This document shows positions 1 through 6,856 of a DNA stretch of 13,705 nt, one piece after another (positions within the stretch are counted from its first letter, which is position 1; each line of letters starts with the position of its first letter). The stretch spans positions 1 through 13,705 of the forward strand of contig JBHGWS010000112.1 in the NCBI GenBank assembly GCA_041936745.1. Direction: 5' to 3'. Under the pieces are notes generated by a model, which saw nothing but the letters and a program-made list of their open reading frames with translations, ran no database searches and was not told the DNA's origin. Source of the DNA: Darwinibacter acetoxidans_A (GTDB lineage: Bacteria; Bacillota; Limnochordia; Darwinibacteriales; Darwinibacteriaceae). The position numbers were made by a program, and so were the translations under genes.

Positions 1-16
1 TTATGTTTGGGGTCAA

Positions 17-48
17 TTTTAGGCAAACAAGCGTTTTTTGTCCTAAAA
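17..48. repeat. AT-rich inverted repeat downstream of the FapA operon
   Basis: TTTTAGG (17-23) is complementary to CCTAAAA (42-48). The stem can continue inward with C-G and several A-T pairs if the T at 41 is bulged. A related TTGGGGT direct repeat occurs near positions 8 and 70. The structure is AT-rich without a clear T-tail after the stem on the minus strand, so a terminator role is uncertain. Positions 1-80 show no gene. Confidence 0.35.
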
Positions 49-80
49 CGGCCCTTTTTCGTTGTTTTTTGGGGTAAAAA

Positions 81-128
81 TTATTCCGCGTCTTTATAAA
101 ACCTTTCCTGGTCGTTCTTTCCTGACAT
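81..128 (-). CDS. Possible 15-codon small ORF
   Basis: The minus strand encodes MSGKNDQERFYKDAE and then TAA. The ATG is preceded by GGAG with 9-nt spacing, and the GGAG immediately follows the permease stop codon, as in the tight spacing of the rest of the operon. The peptide is hydrophilic, with no signal or membrane segment. I recognise no family. It may be a genuine microprotein, a remnant of a larger gene, or a chance ORF. Confidence 0.3.
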   Translation of the reverse strand: MSGKNDQERFYKDAE

Positions 129-141
129 CGCGTTTAGCTCC

Positions 142-930
142 TTAATGGTGATCCGCATAGCGCCACCATAAAAAAGCCGCCAGGACACCTGTAAATGCGG
201 TAAATAAGACTATGAAAAGCCCTGCTTTGCCAACTGCCCCGAACTCACTGCCTCCAAGCCCGCTTAAAAGGCTCGGTATAGACCAAGGGAAATACTGCCC
301 GTAGCCGACAGCCGCAGCTATTTGGGCAATCACGACCGTAAGCACGCTGTAGCCCAAAGCAGTTAAATAACCCCGCCCTAAACTTGCGAAAAATGCCACG
401 GGGCTGGAAACTAAAATGGTAGAAAGCGAACTTATTGCATAAACTTCAAAGCCCCTTTGCAAAACTTCCCGCGAAAAACCGGGCAGCTGCACGACAAAAC
501 CTACGATAAGGCCTGCAGCAAAGACATAAACAGCTAAAATTGCACACCAAGTGAAGGCTGCAGCAAATTTGGCGCCGACGATAGTACCGCGGGAGATGGG
601 CAAAGCGAGAAGATCTTTGATGGTCCCATCTGCGTACTCCCGCCCAAAAATCCAGCTGATTACAAAAGCAAAAACTATAATGCCGCCCACGGAGACCGCC
701 TGGGCCAAAAGGCCCAAATAAGAAGGCCAGTCAGCACTGCCCGCAAGCTGCGCCTTGGCGGAAATTAGGCCCAGCCGCTCCGCCGCGGCGGGATCTTGTA
801 AAATGAACATAAAAAAGCCGCCCATAAAGGGGACCAGTGTGAAAGCAAGGATAGTAATCAAAGGCAGCTTTGCCGCCAGCAGCTTTTCTTTTTCCACTGC
901 GAAAGCTGTCATCAGTTTACGCACGGCCAT
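142..930 (-). CDS. ABC-2 type transporter permease
   Basis: This 262-residue integral membrane protein has about six predicted helices (roughly 24-44, 73-95, 122-148, 165-185, 188-210, 235-256). The cytoplasmic coupling segment FGREYADGTIKDLLALPISRG (96-116) after helix 2 is typical of ABC-2 permeases that pair with BcrA-like ATPases. The start overlaps the end of the ATPase gene by 14 bp. Its ribosome-binding region (GAGGAAGGGG) is inside that gene, so translation is coupled and a 1:1 complex is likely. What the pair exports is not evident. Association with a signalling operon suggests a role in envelope stress, antimicrobial-peptide resistance or release of a signal, but this is inference only. 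Confidence 0.9.
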   Translation of the reverse strand: MAVRKLMTAFAVEKEKLLAAKLPLITILAFTLVPFMGGFFMFILQDPAAAERLGLISAKAQLAGSADWPSYLGLLAQAVSVGGIIVFAFVISWIFGREYADGTIKDLLALPISRGTIVGAKFAAAFTWCAILAVYVFAAGLIVGFVVQLPGFSREVLQRGFEVYAISSLSTILVSSPVAFFASLGRGYLTALGYSVLTVVIAQIAAAVGYGQYFPWSIPSLLSGLGGSEFGAVGKAGLFIVLFTAFTGVLAAFLWWRYADHH

Positions 931-1840
931 CCCCTTCCTCGCCTAAGACCCTTAGGAAATATTTTTCCAGATCCTCTTCTTCCACTACCAATTGAGCCGG
1001 GGGTAAGTTTGCCTCCACAAGCAGGCTGGCAATCTTTTCCGGTGCCCGCACCGCCTGTTCATCCCCAATCTCAATCAACCCCTTATTTACCCGGGCATTT
1101 TTGTAACCGGCCGCCTTCAGAACTTTTAACGCTGCCTGCTGATCGGCTCCGCCGACGACAAGCTTTTTTTGCACCCGGCCCGCCAATTCCTGCACTGTCA
1201 TTTCTTTAATCAATTTACCGCGGTGGATAATACCGATATGTGTGGCCAGGCGGGATATTTCAGCCAGTTTGTGGCTGGAAACGAGGATGGTGACGCCTTG
1301 GTCTTGGGCAAGCCTCTGCAAAAGTTGGCGCATTTCGACAATGCCTGCTGGATCAAGCCCATTCGTCGGTTCATCTAAAAGCAGGATCTGCGGCTGATGC
1401 AGCAGTGCTTTAGCCAAACCCAAACGCTGGGAATTGCCCAAAGAAAGATGTTTTGCCTTTTTGTCAGCCTGGCCCGCCAATTTCAGTTGTTCCATGACTC
1501 GACAAACCGCTGTTTTATCCCGGATACCCCGCAGCTTGCGCATAATCTCTAGATTCCGCCTGACGGTCAGTTCAGGGTACGCCTGCGGTGTTTCCACGAT
1601 ATAACCGACGGAGTGCCAAATTTTAGTTCTGCCCGCCCTGATTTCCCTGCCCATTAAATAACAACTGCCGGCAGTTGGCGCTACCAGCCCTAAAAGCAGG
1701 CGAATCGCAGTTGTTTTGCCGGCACCGTTTAAACCGAGGAAACCATAAATTTGGCCCCGCCCCACATTTAGATTCAAATTATCGACTGCAGGGGTTTTGC
1801 CGTAGATTTTCGTCAAATTTTCCGTGCGGATTACTGGCAT
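917..1840 (-). CDS. ABC transporter ATP-binding protein (bacitracin/lantibiotic-exporter-like subfamily)
   Basis: This 307-residue ATPase has Walker A GLNGAGKT (36-43), a Q-loop region GYIVETPQAYPELT (79-92), a Walker B LLLDEP (153-158) and H-loop His190 (SSH). The signature is LSLGNSQRLG at 132-141, where LSGGxxQR is usual; LSLG variants are common in this subfamily. The E-T-P-x-x-Y Q-loop context is typical of BcrA-like and lantibiotic-immunity ATPases. A C-terminal extension of about 90 residues follows the core. The protein drives export or another membrane task through the permease encoded next; the substrate is unknown. The ATG has GAGAGG 6 nt upstream and sits 13 bp after the phosphatase stop. 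Its 3' end overlaps the permease start by 14 bp. Confidence 0.93.
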   Translation of the reverse strand: MPVIRTENLTKIYGKTPAVDNLNLNVGRGQIYGFLGLNGAGKTTAIRLLLGLVAPTAGSCYLMGREIRAGRTKIWHSVGYIVETPQAYPELTVRRNLEIMRKLRGIRDKTAVCRVMEQLKLAGQADKKAKHLSLGNSQRLGLAKALLHQPQILLLDEPTNGLDPAGIVEMRQLLQRLAQDQGVTILVSSHKLAEISRLATHIGIIHRGKLIKEMTVQELAGRVQKKLVVGGADQQAALKVLKAAGYKNARVNKGLIEIGDEQAVRAPEKIASLLVEANLPPAQLVVEEEDLEKYFLRVLGEEGDGRA

Positions 1841-1853
1841 AGTTTTCCTCTCT

Positions 1854-3026
1854 TTATTTTGCTCTTAAAACTAAAAATGTGATATCATCCTGCGGCTTTG
1901 GGCAGTGCTTTAGCACCGCATTGATTAAACCGTCGCAGATTCCCTCCGCGTCATACTCTTTATACTTATTGACCGCCGCTGCAATTCTTTCCACCCCAAA
2001 CTGCTGGCCCCGGGAATTTTGGGCTTCCTGCAGGCCGTCGCTGAAAATAACTAAGATGTCGCCCTGCTTCAACTCCACAGTATAACTTTCGTAACAAGCA
2101 CCCGTCTTTCCTCCCAAGGCGATGCCCCTGCCGGGTAAAACCGCCGCTTTTCCTTCTTGGTAACGAAAAATGAGGGGGGCAACATGGCCTGCGTTGGCAT
2201 AAACCACCTGGCGGGTGTGGGGATTGTAAATACCGTAAAATTGGGTAACGAAGGTTGCCACACCGCTGACCTCTTTAATGAATTGGTTGTTGAGAGCCGA
2301 AAACACAGTATGAGGCGGCATGTTTTCTTGGGCCAAAAACCTAAAAATGGTGCGGGCAATCAACATAATGAAGGCACCGGGAACCCCTTTACCCATGGCA
2401 TCCGCCACCGTCAAACCGAGGCTGCCGTCCTTGTAGTTTAAGATATCCAAATAGTCCCCGCCCAGCTCATGTGCAGGCAGTGTCCGGTAAGAGAGGGAGT
2501 TTTCCGCCACCGAGCCGTTTAAAGGGGGCATCAGTTGTTTTTGGATAAACTGGGTGCTTGCCAGCTCCCTGGCCACCCTGCTTTGGGCCGGAAGATCCTG
2601 CAGAATAATCAGATTTAATAAAGCAGTCAGGTTCCGGCTTAAGCGGGCCAGGCAGCGCTGATCACTTTTAGAGTAAGGCTCTTCTGACCAAAACACCAAG
2701 GCGCTCTCGGCGTGGGGCCCCTGCAGGAAAGCTGCCCAATAAAAAAGGCCGGCAAAGGAGCCCTGCTTGCTTTTGCCATCGGCTAACACCGCTTCCCCAA
2801 CGCTTTGGTCCTTATCGATCAGTTCTTTGTTTGCCAGCGGCTTTCTTGTAAAGAAAACCAGCCTGGAAAAGGCGTCCCTCACTTGGTGGTGTTTAGCCCA
2901 GGCACTCACAGCAAAAAGGCCCAAATTTCTGCCCAATTCCCTGCCTAAAACAGTATAGGGGCAGCTGCGGGACAACAAACATTTTTCATATAATTCAAGG
3001 CTTAAATCAGTATCGGGGCAGATCAT
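1854..3026 (-). CDS. SpoIIE/RsbU-type PP2C serine phosphatase with GAF-like N-terminus
   Basis: This is a 390-residue cytoplasmic phosphatase. Residues about 1-145 form a GAF-like sensor region of unknown ligand with no membrane segments. A short helical linker (ELASTQFIQKQLMPP, about 154-168) is typical just before this phosphatase class. The catalytic PPM/PP2C domain at about 170-390 has LGGDYLDIL (188-196), VADAMGKGVPGA (207-218), YANAGHVAPL (276-285), FSDGLQEA (328-335) and DDITFLVLR (380-388). The metal-binding aspartates are 191, 209, 330 and 381. In partner switching such enzymes remove phosphate from the serine of the STAS antagonist, here presumably Ser56 of the protein four genes upstream of the ABC permease pair's start. 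The ATG has GGAG 7 nt upstream and follows the HD-GYP stop by 9 bp. Confidence 0.93.
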   Translation of the reverse strand: MICPDTDLSLELYEKCLLSRSCPYTVLGRELGRNLGLFAVSAWAKHHQVRDAFSRLVFFTRKPLANKELIDKDQSVGEAVLADGKSKQGSFAGLFYWAAFLQGPHAESALVFWSEEPYSKSDQRCLARLSRNLTALLNLIILQDLPAQSRVARELASTQFIQKQLMPPLNGSVAENSLSYRTLPAHELGGDYLDILNYKDGSLGLTVADAMGKGVPGAFIMLIARTIFRFLAQENMPPHTVFSALNNQFIKEVSGVATFVTQFYGIYNPHTRQVVYANAGHVAPLIFRYQEGKAAVLPGRGIALGGKTGACYESYTVELKQGDILVIFSDGLQEAQNSRGQQFGVERIAAAVNKYKEYDAEGICDGLINAVLKHCPKPQDDITFLVLRAK

Positions 3027-3035
3027 AACATGCTC

Positions 3036-4046
3036 CTAATCCATACCGGCTTCCAGCTTGCGCTTGACAAAATAAGTCGGCCGCTCTAAAAGGTTCACCG
3101 TATAACCGGGCTCGGCCCTTTTTCCGAACATATCTCGCTCGATGCGGACAACGGGCCTGGTGGGGAAGCCTTTGTTGGCTTTAATGACAACGCCGCGCTC
3201 CTTGGTATTCAATTCAACCATTGTGCCCACAGGGTAAAAGGAAACACACCTGAGGAAGTTTCTAACGCTCAGCGGCTCTAATTCCCTGCCGCTTTCCGCC
3301 ATGAGGTACTCGATAACCTCCTCCATAGGGTATCTGTTATTGGCGGACAATTTATCAAAAGCATTTGCCACCTGAATGGCCCGGGCAAGCTCGTCAATCT
3401 CTTCTCCCCGCAGCCGATTGGGAAACCCCGCGCCGTCCCAACGCTCATGGTGATGCAGAATCGCTCTTAAAACCGAAGGGCTGATGCCGCTTTGGCGGAG
3501 AAAATCCACTCCCAAATTTACATGGGAATAAATATTTTCATCTTCTGAGAATAAGCGGCCGATATCGTGTAAGAGTGCTGCTTGCGCCAGCCGCTTCAAT
3601 TTTTGCTGCCCGTACTTATTTTCAATGCCCAAAACCAAGGAGAGGATTGCCACATTGACGCTGTGGTGGAAGAGATCTTCATCGAAAGAGCGCAGATCAA
3701 CGAGGTTTATCACGATCTCATCCTGCAGCAATAGCTCGTCTATTACTTTCAGTAATAATTCATTCGCCTTCTGCACCGCCAAGCCCGCACCTCTTTTGAC
3801 TTGGTTCAGCATCTCCCTGGTGCCTTGGATGGCGGCCAACCTGGTTTCATCGCTGATCACATCTTCGGCGACCACATCTGTGCCGCTGGAGATATAAACT
3901 GCGCTTAAAGGGTATTTCTGCAAAAAATTAATATATCCTGCGGTTAAAGTGACGCCCCGCCGCAGTAAAATTTGGCCGCCGCCGCCTAAGATGGTCCTGC
4001 CTAAAACCATGCCCGGCCGCAGCTCGGTAATAGGTACAATCCGCAT
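3036..4046 (-). CDS. HD-GYP-type domain protein, probable c-di-GMP phosphodiesterase homologue
   Basis: This 336-residue protein has a short N-terminal domain (MRIVPITELRPGMVLGRTI, common in HD-GYP proteins) and a central HD-GYP domain at about 105-240. A C-terminal beta-rich tail follows (about 270-336, YPVGTMVELNTKERGVV). Metal-ligand motifs are present: HS at 128-129, HD at 160-161 (HDIGRL), His175, and HHERWDGAGFP at 199-209. The name-giving GYP is GFP, and the usual lysine after HDxG is arginine, so activity is likely but unproven. HD-GYP enzymes hydrolyse c-di-GMP to pGpG or GMP. A GTG at 4055 is also in frame, but the GAGGTG Shine-Dalgarno (4053-4058) overlaps it and sits 6 nt before the ATG at 4046, so I use the ATG. 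The gene lies under a c-di-GMP riboswitch, which suggests feedback. Confidence 0.9.
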   Translation of the reverse strand: MRIVPITELRPGMVLGRTILGGGGQILLRRGVTLTAGYINFLQKYPLSAVYISSGTDVVAEDVISDETRLAAIQGTREMLNQVKRGAGLAVQKANELLLKVIDELLLQDEIVINLVDLRSFDEDLFHHSVNVAILSLVLGIENKYGQQKLKRLAQAALLHDIGRLFSEDENIYSHVNLGVDFLRQSGISPSVLRAILHHHERWDGAGFPNRLRGEEIDELARAIQVANAFDKLSANNRYPMEEVIEYLMAESGRELEPLSVRNFLRCVSFYPVGTMVELNTKERGVVIKANKGFPTRPVVRIERDMFGKRAEPGYTVNLLERPTYFVKRKLEAGMD

Positions 4047-4052
4047 CGAATC

Positions 4053-4058
4053 CACCTC
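4053..4058 (-). promoter_or_regulatory. Shine-Dalgarno that decides the HD-GYP gene start
   Basis: The minus strand reads GAGGTG, 6 nt before the ATG at 4046. The alternative in-frame GTG start at 4055 overlaps this site itself, so it would have no usable ribosome-binding site. Confidence 0.7.
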
Positions 4059-4073
4059 AAATCCTTACGCGAA

Positions 4074-4577
4074 TTACCGGGTCTTTAAATCTGCCTGCAT
4101 TATTAAAATGGTCCCTTTTACCCCGGAGCAGACAACAATCTCTCTCATGTACTTCATCATCATCAAAAAACCAGCACCCAACGAATCACTCGTTGAATAG
4201 CCCTTCTTAAACCACAGGCAGGGCAATTTGCCCTGGGGAAAGCCCTTGCCCCGATCAATGACATGAAAACGAGGCCCGTCGGCGGTGAGAAAAACTAATA
4301 CTTTACCGCCCGGTGTATGTTTCACCACATTAGTTACCGCTTCTGTCAGGGCCAGCAGGATCCCCCGGCGCGCCGGATCAACCCAGGCAGCAGCAGCTGC
4401 CTTTAATAATTTATCCACGGCATGGCGGATAAAAGTAACATCCGACTTTTTTTCAATGAGATAAACCCGGAGCGGTTCTTCTTTCCCATAAAGGCTCTTG
4501 TACATACTTTCATCAATACAAGAGAGGGAACATGGGCAGGCTTCCTGTAAATTGCGTTTAAGCTTGCGGCAGTGCAT
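4074..4577 (-). CDS. SpoIIAB/RsbW-type ATP-binding protein (anti-sigma factor/serine kinase family)
   Basis: This is a 167-residue GHKL ATPase of the serine-kinase class. The N-box is LALTEAVTNVVKH (Glu79, Asn83), the G1 box is VIDRGKGF (Asp108, Gly110, Gly112), and a glycine loop LGAGF lies at 133-137. In SpoIIAB and RsbW such proteins bind a sigma factor and phosphorylate the STAS partner; RsbT-like members instead activate a phosphatase. Which type this is cannot be settled, and no sigma-factor gene is nearby. The N-terminus is unusual: residues 1-30 add four cysteines (C3, C14, C16, C20; CPCSLSC), which standard SpoIIAB proteins lack. The start is supported by GGGAGG 7 nt upstream; a later Met25 lacks a comparable site. 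Ser56 of the neighbouring STAS protein is the likely substrate. Confidence 0.88.
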   Translation of the reverse strand: MHCRKLKRNLQEACPCSLSCIDESMYKSLYGKEEPLRVYLIEKKSDVTFIRHAVDKLLKAAAAAWVDPARRGILLALTEAVTNVVKHTPGGKVLVFLTADGPRFHVIDRGKGFPQGKLPCLWFKKGYSTSDSLGAGFLMMMKYMREIVVCSGVKGTILIMQADLKTR

Positions 4578-4604
4578 GGGGCCGCCTCCCTTTTCTAATA
4601 ATGT

Positions 4605-4907
4605 TCACGAGCGCATAATTTCCCTTACCCCAATTAGCCGCAGCACTTCTTCTATCGCTTCGTTGTCATTTGCTAAACGCATGGGTAGGTTCCTTTCGGC
4701 AAAGGATTTGTAATAGGCGATTAACTGGCCCACACCTGTTGAGTCAATAAAGTTTAACCCATCCAGGGAAAATGTAATGCTGGCGGCCCGGGTGAGATCA
4801 ACTCTTGCCACGGCCTCCCGCAGAAGGTCCCCCGTTCCCAAATCCAACTCGCCTTCCAAAAGCAAAGTAACGTCAGGCGTGTCCTGCACCACTTTAACGC
4901 TCAGCAT
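4605..4907 (-). CDS. STAS-domain protein, anti-sigma factor antagonist family (SpoIIAA/RsbV-like)
   Basis: This 100-residue protein is a single STAS domain. The beta strand LLLEGELDLGTGDLLREAV (about 15-33) and the phosphorylation loop FIDSTGVG (53-60) are characteristic, with Ser56 at the position phosphorylated by the partner kinase in SpoIIAA and RsbV. In partner switching, the unphosphorylated form binds and sequesters the kinase/anti-sigma factor, and phosphorylation releases it. The kinase gene lies 27 bp downstream and a SpoIIE-type phosphatase three genes downstream, so a full switch is encoded. The ATG is behind TGAGGGAT, which overlaps the upstream FapA stop. The length is typical for a free-standing antagonist. 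Confidence 0.92.
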   Translation of the reverse strand: MLSVKVVQDTPDVTLLLEGELDLGTGDLLREAVARVDLTRAASITFSLDGLNFIDSTGVGQLIAYYKSFAERNLPMRLANDNEAIEEVLRLIGVREIMRS

Positions 4908-4917
4908 TTTAAATCCC

Positions 4918-6801
4918 TCATTTCCAATCTTTTACCGCCCAGCGGCTTTCTTCAAATTTGATTTCAGTATTGCGCATGGTTTTCCTAATCGTTTTCTTCC
5001 CCGGCCCCACGGAAACTTCTACGCCCGGGTACAGCGTTCCCGCTCTGATGGTGCCGCCTTCAGCCACAGTAAGATAGGTCTTCACCGTTTCATTCAAGCC
5101 CGCTGAACCAACGGTAATGCCTTCATTTGCAAAATAGGTGCCGCGCCGGCAGGCCCCCGCTATTTTAATTTCACCGCCCGCAGTCATATTACAGCCGTAA
5201 GCGAGAGAGCCGCTTACTACTATGCTGCCCGTCGCTTCCATCTCCACGTTTTGACAGTAATAAACTTTGATGTCAGCCGTTGTCTGTGTAATTTCTTCAA
5301 AGTAGGCACTGATTTTATTTAAGAACTCCAGATGCTTGTCCACTTGGCTGATGTCGGTGATTTTTAAAGGGTTGGCACCGATAAAACACTGGCTTACACT
5401 GTCCAAGACCGGCCGGATTTTATCCAGCTCGCTATTTTTGCCGCTGTTTTTTTCCACCAGTTCCCGCAATTTAGTGAACAGTTTTGGAATTTGCGCAAAT
5501 CGCATCTCCAGGATTAATTTGAGAAGGTAGCCGTCCCCTTGGATCTGCAGATCCCGCGTGGAAAAATTGGGGTGCCTTTTTAACTGGTGAAAAGCGCGCT
5601 GCATTGTTTTTAGCGCGGGGATGAGCTGCTTAATGATGGCCGCGGCCCGCATACAGCAGGCAATTTCGCCGCCGGCAGTGACTTTGCCGCCAACTAAGCT
5701 TTTGTTAATCACGATGTCGCCGCCGGCGGCAATTTGAGCATGGTAAACACTGCCTTTAACCTCAACCCTGCCGCCCGCTTTGATTGTCAGCGATTCTGTC
5801 ACATCACCGGCGACAATCACATCACCCTTAAACACAATATTCCCGGTGGAAACGTCAACGTCGCCGGGGATAAAAAGCTGCGGCCGTACGCATAAGCGGC
5901 CCCGCTCAAAGCAAGGCCGGCCGCCGATCTCCGCGACGGCGATAGTCCCCTCCGCCATCAGCTTAACGCCGGTTCCCGCCCGCAAGCGGGCGTTTTTGGG
6001 CGCGCGAGGGCGCACCGGCCGGCCGAAGACATCTCGGCCGGCAGCCCCTTCTTGGGACGGATACCAATAGGCTAAAACTTCACCCGGTTCGACAGAGTTG
6101 ATCCCCCCTCTGTCCAAGGGATCAATCCGGCCCCCCTCTTCTTTTTGTTTCTCTTTTTCCCCTGCATCCCAAACGATTTCTACTCTACCGTCTACCGGCG
6201 GCCTTGCAGCAATGCCTTCGGCTATGAGCGTCCGGCCGCTGATTTTGTCACAGCAGACTCTCATAATTTCTTCGTGGTTTAAAGAGGCTGTGATACCCAT
6301 TCTTTCCGCCTCTTGAAGAACTTCCGCCGATTCAATCGGTGGCGGCGGTTCGCTTTTAACTTTCTCTGCCTCAACGACGAAGTCACCGGCGTAATCACCG
6401 TCCCGCACTTTGTATTTACGCCCCCAAACGAATCGGGTGTGGAGCCAAACCTGCATGCCGTCACGGGAAACAACGATCTTAAAGGAACTGTTGCCCGGCT
6501 TTTCAACAGGTTGGAATTCAATTTCAGCCTCACTTTCAATAACTACCGGCCTTTTTATTTCCCGGCCCCGGTAAAACACTTTCACAAGGCCGTCTTTTCC
6601 CGGCGCTATTGTGGGCCATCTACCCCCCCGCTTTGGTTTCTTTAGATGCAGGCGGCCGTCAATTATCGCTATTGCTCCCCGGCCCGCCTCGTCCTTGGGC
6701 GGGCCGGCGGGCAATTCCCCCTTTTCGGCTGGGGGAGCGTCTTGAAATTCCCGCAGCCATTCCGCAACAAACTTGTCTAAGCCCCCGGATGTGTTGATCA
6801 T
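4918..6801 (-). CDS. FapA family protein (DUF342)
   Basis: This 627-residue cytoplasmic protein belongs to the FapA/DUF342 family. Residues about 40-150 form an N-terminal domain opening with the usual G-x-I-A-I-I-D-G-R-L pattern. Residues about 165-300 form the FapA N domain (HEEIMRVCCDKISGRTLIAEG, then GEVLAYWYPSQEGAAGRDVFG). From about 305 there is a glycine-rich beta-helix-like repeat region (GDV, GGRVEVKG, AAGGDI, GGKVTAGGEI). It is interrupted by a largely helical segment at about 385-515 and resumes at 515-600. No signal peptide or membrane segment is seen. A Vibrio homologue takes part in polar flagellar assembly; for most members, including Gram-positive ones, the function is unknown. 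The ATG has a GGGGGG site only 3 nt upstream, directly after the riboswitch terminator. It is the first gene of the c-di-GMP-controlled operon, and its TGA is 10 bp from the STAS gene. Confidence 0.9.
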   Translation of the reverse strand: MINTSGGLDKFVAEWLREFQDAPPAEKGELPAGPPKDEAGRGAIAIIDGRLHLKKPKRGGRWPTIAPGKDGLVKVFYRGREIKRPVVIESEAEIEFQPVEKPGNSSFKIVVSRDGMQVWLHTRFVWGRKYKVRDGDYAGDFVVEAEKVKSEPPPPIESAEVLQEAERMGITASLNHEEIMRVCCDKISGRTLIAEGIAARPPVDGRVEIVWDAGEKEKQKEEGGRIDPLDRGGINSVEPGEVLAYWYPSQEGAAGRDVFGRPVRPRAPKNARLRAGTGVKLMAEGTIAVAEIGGRPCFERGRLCVRPQLFIPGDVDVSTGNIVFKGDVIVAGDVTESLTIKAGGRVEVKGSVYHAQIAAGGDIVINKSLVGGKVTAGGEIACCMRAAAIIKQLIPALKTMQRAFHQLKRHPNFSTRDLQIQGDGYLLKLILEMRFAQIPKLFTKLRELVEKNSGKNSELDKIRPVLDSVSQCFIGANPLKITDISQVDKHLEFLNKISAYFEEITQTTADIKVYYCQNVEMEATGSIVVSGSLAYGCNMTAGGEIKIAGACRRGTYFANEGITVGSAGLNETVKTYLTVAEGGTIRAGTLYPGVEVSVGPGKKTIRKTMRNTEIKFEESRWAVKDWK

Positions 6802-6811
6802 AAACCCCCCT

Positions 6812-6855
6812 AAAAAGAAAATGCCTTCCGCCTAAGCCGCACAGCGAAAAGCACT
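6812..6855 (-). terminator. Riboswitch expression platform: intrinsic terminator
   Basis: On the minus strand AGTGCTTTTCGC (6855-6844) pairs with GCGGAAGGCATT (6831-6820) in a 12-bp stem with three G-U wobbles and a 12-nt loop, followed by TTCTTTTT. It starts one base after the aptamer P1 strand and ends just before the GGGGGG ribosome-binding site of the first gene. Regulation is therefore probably by transcription termination. An alternative pairing of AGCTGC (3' aptamer strand) with GCGGCT in the terminator loop would break this hairpin. Confidence 0.8.
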
Positions 6856-6856
6856 C

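Noticed and set aside
11..16. TTGACC on the minus strand as a -35 box for a gene beyond the left edge
   Set aside because: The matching -10 would lie outside the window, so it cannot be judged.
2069..2441. Overlapping alternative frames (minus 96 codons, plus 94 codons) inside the phosphatase gene
   Set aside because: They lie wholly within the catalytic PP2C region and show no family features.
6313..6645. Plus-strand frame of 110 codons opposite the FapA gene
   Set aside because: It is antisense to conserved FapA N-terminal sequence, with no domain and no plausible operon partner.
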